A stretch of DNA of 64,000 bases from Daphnia carinata. Taxonomy: Eukaryota > Arthropoda > Branchiopoda > Diplostraca > Daphniidae. This document shows, piece after piece, positions 63,083-64,000 of the stretch. Location: contig NC_081331.1 in the NCBI RefSeq assembly GCF_022539665.2, positions 3,940,501-4,004,500 of the forward strand, written 5' to 3'. Position numbers and translations under genes: made by a program. The stretch's first letter is position 1; every line of letters starts with the position of its first letter. The notes under the pieces were generated by a model. That model made no database searches. It saw only the letters and a list, made by a program, of their open reading frames with translations, and was not told the origin of the DNA.

Positions 63083-64000
63083 GTAAGCTGTTGGCGTGTG
63101 TTTTGACCATTTCTTTCTCTATAAGAGAATTTTTTTGGTTTAAGAGGAAGACTGTCATATGAATTCAGATAAGGACGCACAAAATCTTGTCCATTAAATA
63201 TTTTTGGTGTTGTTTGCGGACGTGAATTCTCTGGCGGGATGTTTCCTTGAAGTCCGTTCGTCTTTTTTCTTTTTCTTTGTTCACGTCCTTCGAAAATGTT
63301 CAATCGTGCGCATCGTCCCGTGTCCGATTGCTTGGAACTGCCTAAACAGGGACCGGCAAAAAAAAACAATCACGAGTCGGTGTATTCTACTTTTAGTTTT
63401 TTTCCTTTATCGTTCGTTTTATTTTATTTTATTTTTATTTTTGGGAAAGTTTTCCATTTGTGTTGAGACGCGAGATTAAGTTGACCGTCTATGCGATACG
63501 GCCACTTGCGTAGTGCCTTTGTCTAATGGCCGTTTGGCTATCTCGTTTTTACGTTTCTAGTTGTGCAAAATGAATGGGTCACATCTTTTTTTTTTTTTGG
63601 GTTGCCCAAATGGCCAGTTGTATAACAAAAGCGAATAGTCCACTGTGTTGTTAGGCATTTTGAATTGTGGGACATTTGAATGTCTGTTCAATTGCTGAAT
63701 TGTAACTGAAAATGTAGGACACTTTGTTTCTTTTTTTTTTTCGCTGGTTAAAGGGTCGAACCGGTTTGCTGTTTCGGGTTAGGTTTTCGAATGTTGTGCG
63801 TACAGTTCTCTACAGAAAAGAATGTTGAGAAAGAAATTCGTATTACAGAATCGAAAAACATCGGCGGGAAAGTTTGTGTTGGACACCATCGAAAAAAAAG
63901 AACCTTCGCTTTTTCTGATTATGGGAACACTCGGACCGTACATGCAAACATTTACAGAGTTATGTAGAGAACGGGCCATTGCAATGGGCAGACGAAAGTT
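63083..64000. other. Right edge, no gene recognised
   Basis: T- and A-rich sequence without a domain-bearing frame. Probably intronic to a transcript continuing to the right if the exon at 62857-63082 is real. Confidence 0.35.

Overview
The window is nuclear DNA of an arthropod, most likely a cladoceran crustacean such as Daphnia. This is an inference from three things: compact genes with many 55-90 bp GT-AG introns, protein sequences that read as arthropod orthologues, and abundant homopolymer and dinucleotide runs. There are no bacterial operons, CRISPR arrays or rRNA genes.

Left block (1-9.9 kb) is a repeat island. It holds a foldback element of about 2 kb (about 411-2415) with arms of about 700 bp around a loop carrying three tRNA-like sequences. 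A third copy of the arm, joined to a decayed hAT-type transposase fragment, lies at 7.8-8.8 kb. Between them are a decayed, intron-containing vasa (DEAD-box) pseudogene on the minus strand, a clean 735-bp MITE with near-identical terminal inverted repeats and a 7-bp target duplication, and several tRNA-derived SINE pieces, some nested.

Middle-left (9.9-28.3 kb): a seven-exon Tecr gene (very-long-chain enoyl-CoA reductase) on the plus strand, then a 14-exon SWIM zinc-finger gene of the ZSWIM4/5/6 group. Its 6.3-kb first intron is packed with simple repeats.

Middle (31.9-50 kb) is a dense housekeeping block: RAD54 (-), PRPF38A (-), PAM16 (+), furin (-), UBE2T (+), an ELOVL fatty-acid elongase (-) and NOL6 (+). 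Three pairs are divergent (PRPF38A/PAM16, furin/UBE2T, ELOVL/NOL6) and may share promoter regions. For all nine intact genes I could place every coding exon so that the summed coding length is a multiple of three and the splice phases agree. These genes do not form one pathway. Two concern DNA repair (RAD54 in homologous recombination, UBE2T in interstrand crosslink repair), two very-long-chain fatty-acid elongation (ELOVL, Tecr), and two RNA metabolism (PRPF38A in splicing, NOL6 in ribosome assembly).

Right block (50-64 kb) is gene-poor and AT-rich. It contains only candidate leader or first exons of an unidentified plus-strand transcript (51.8-52.0 kb and 62.9-63.1 kb), which may continue beyond the window.
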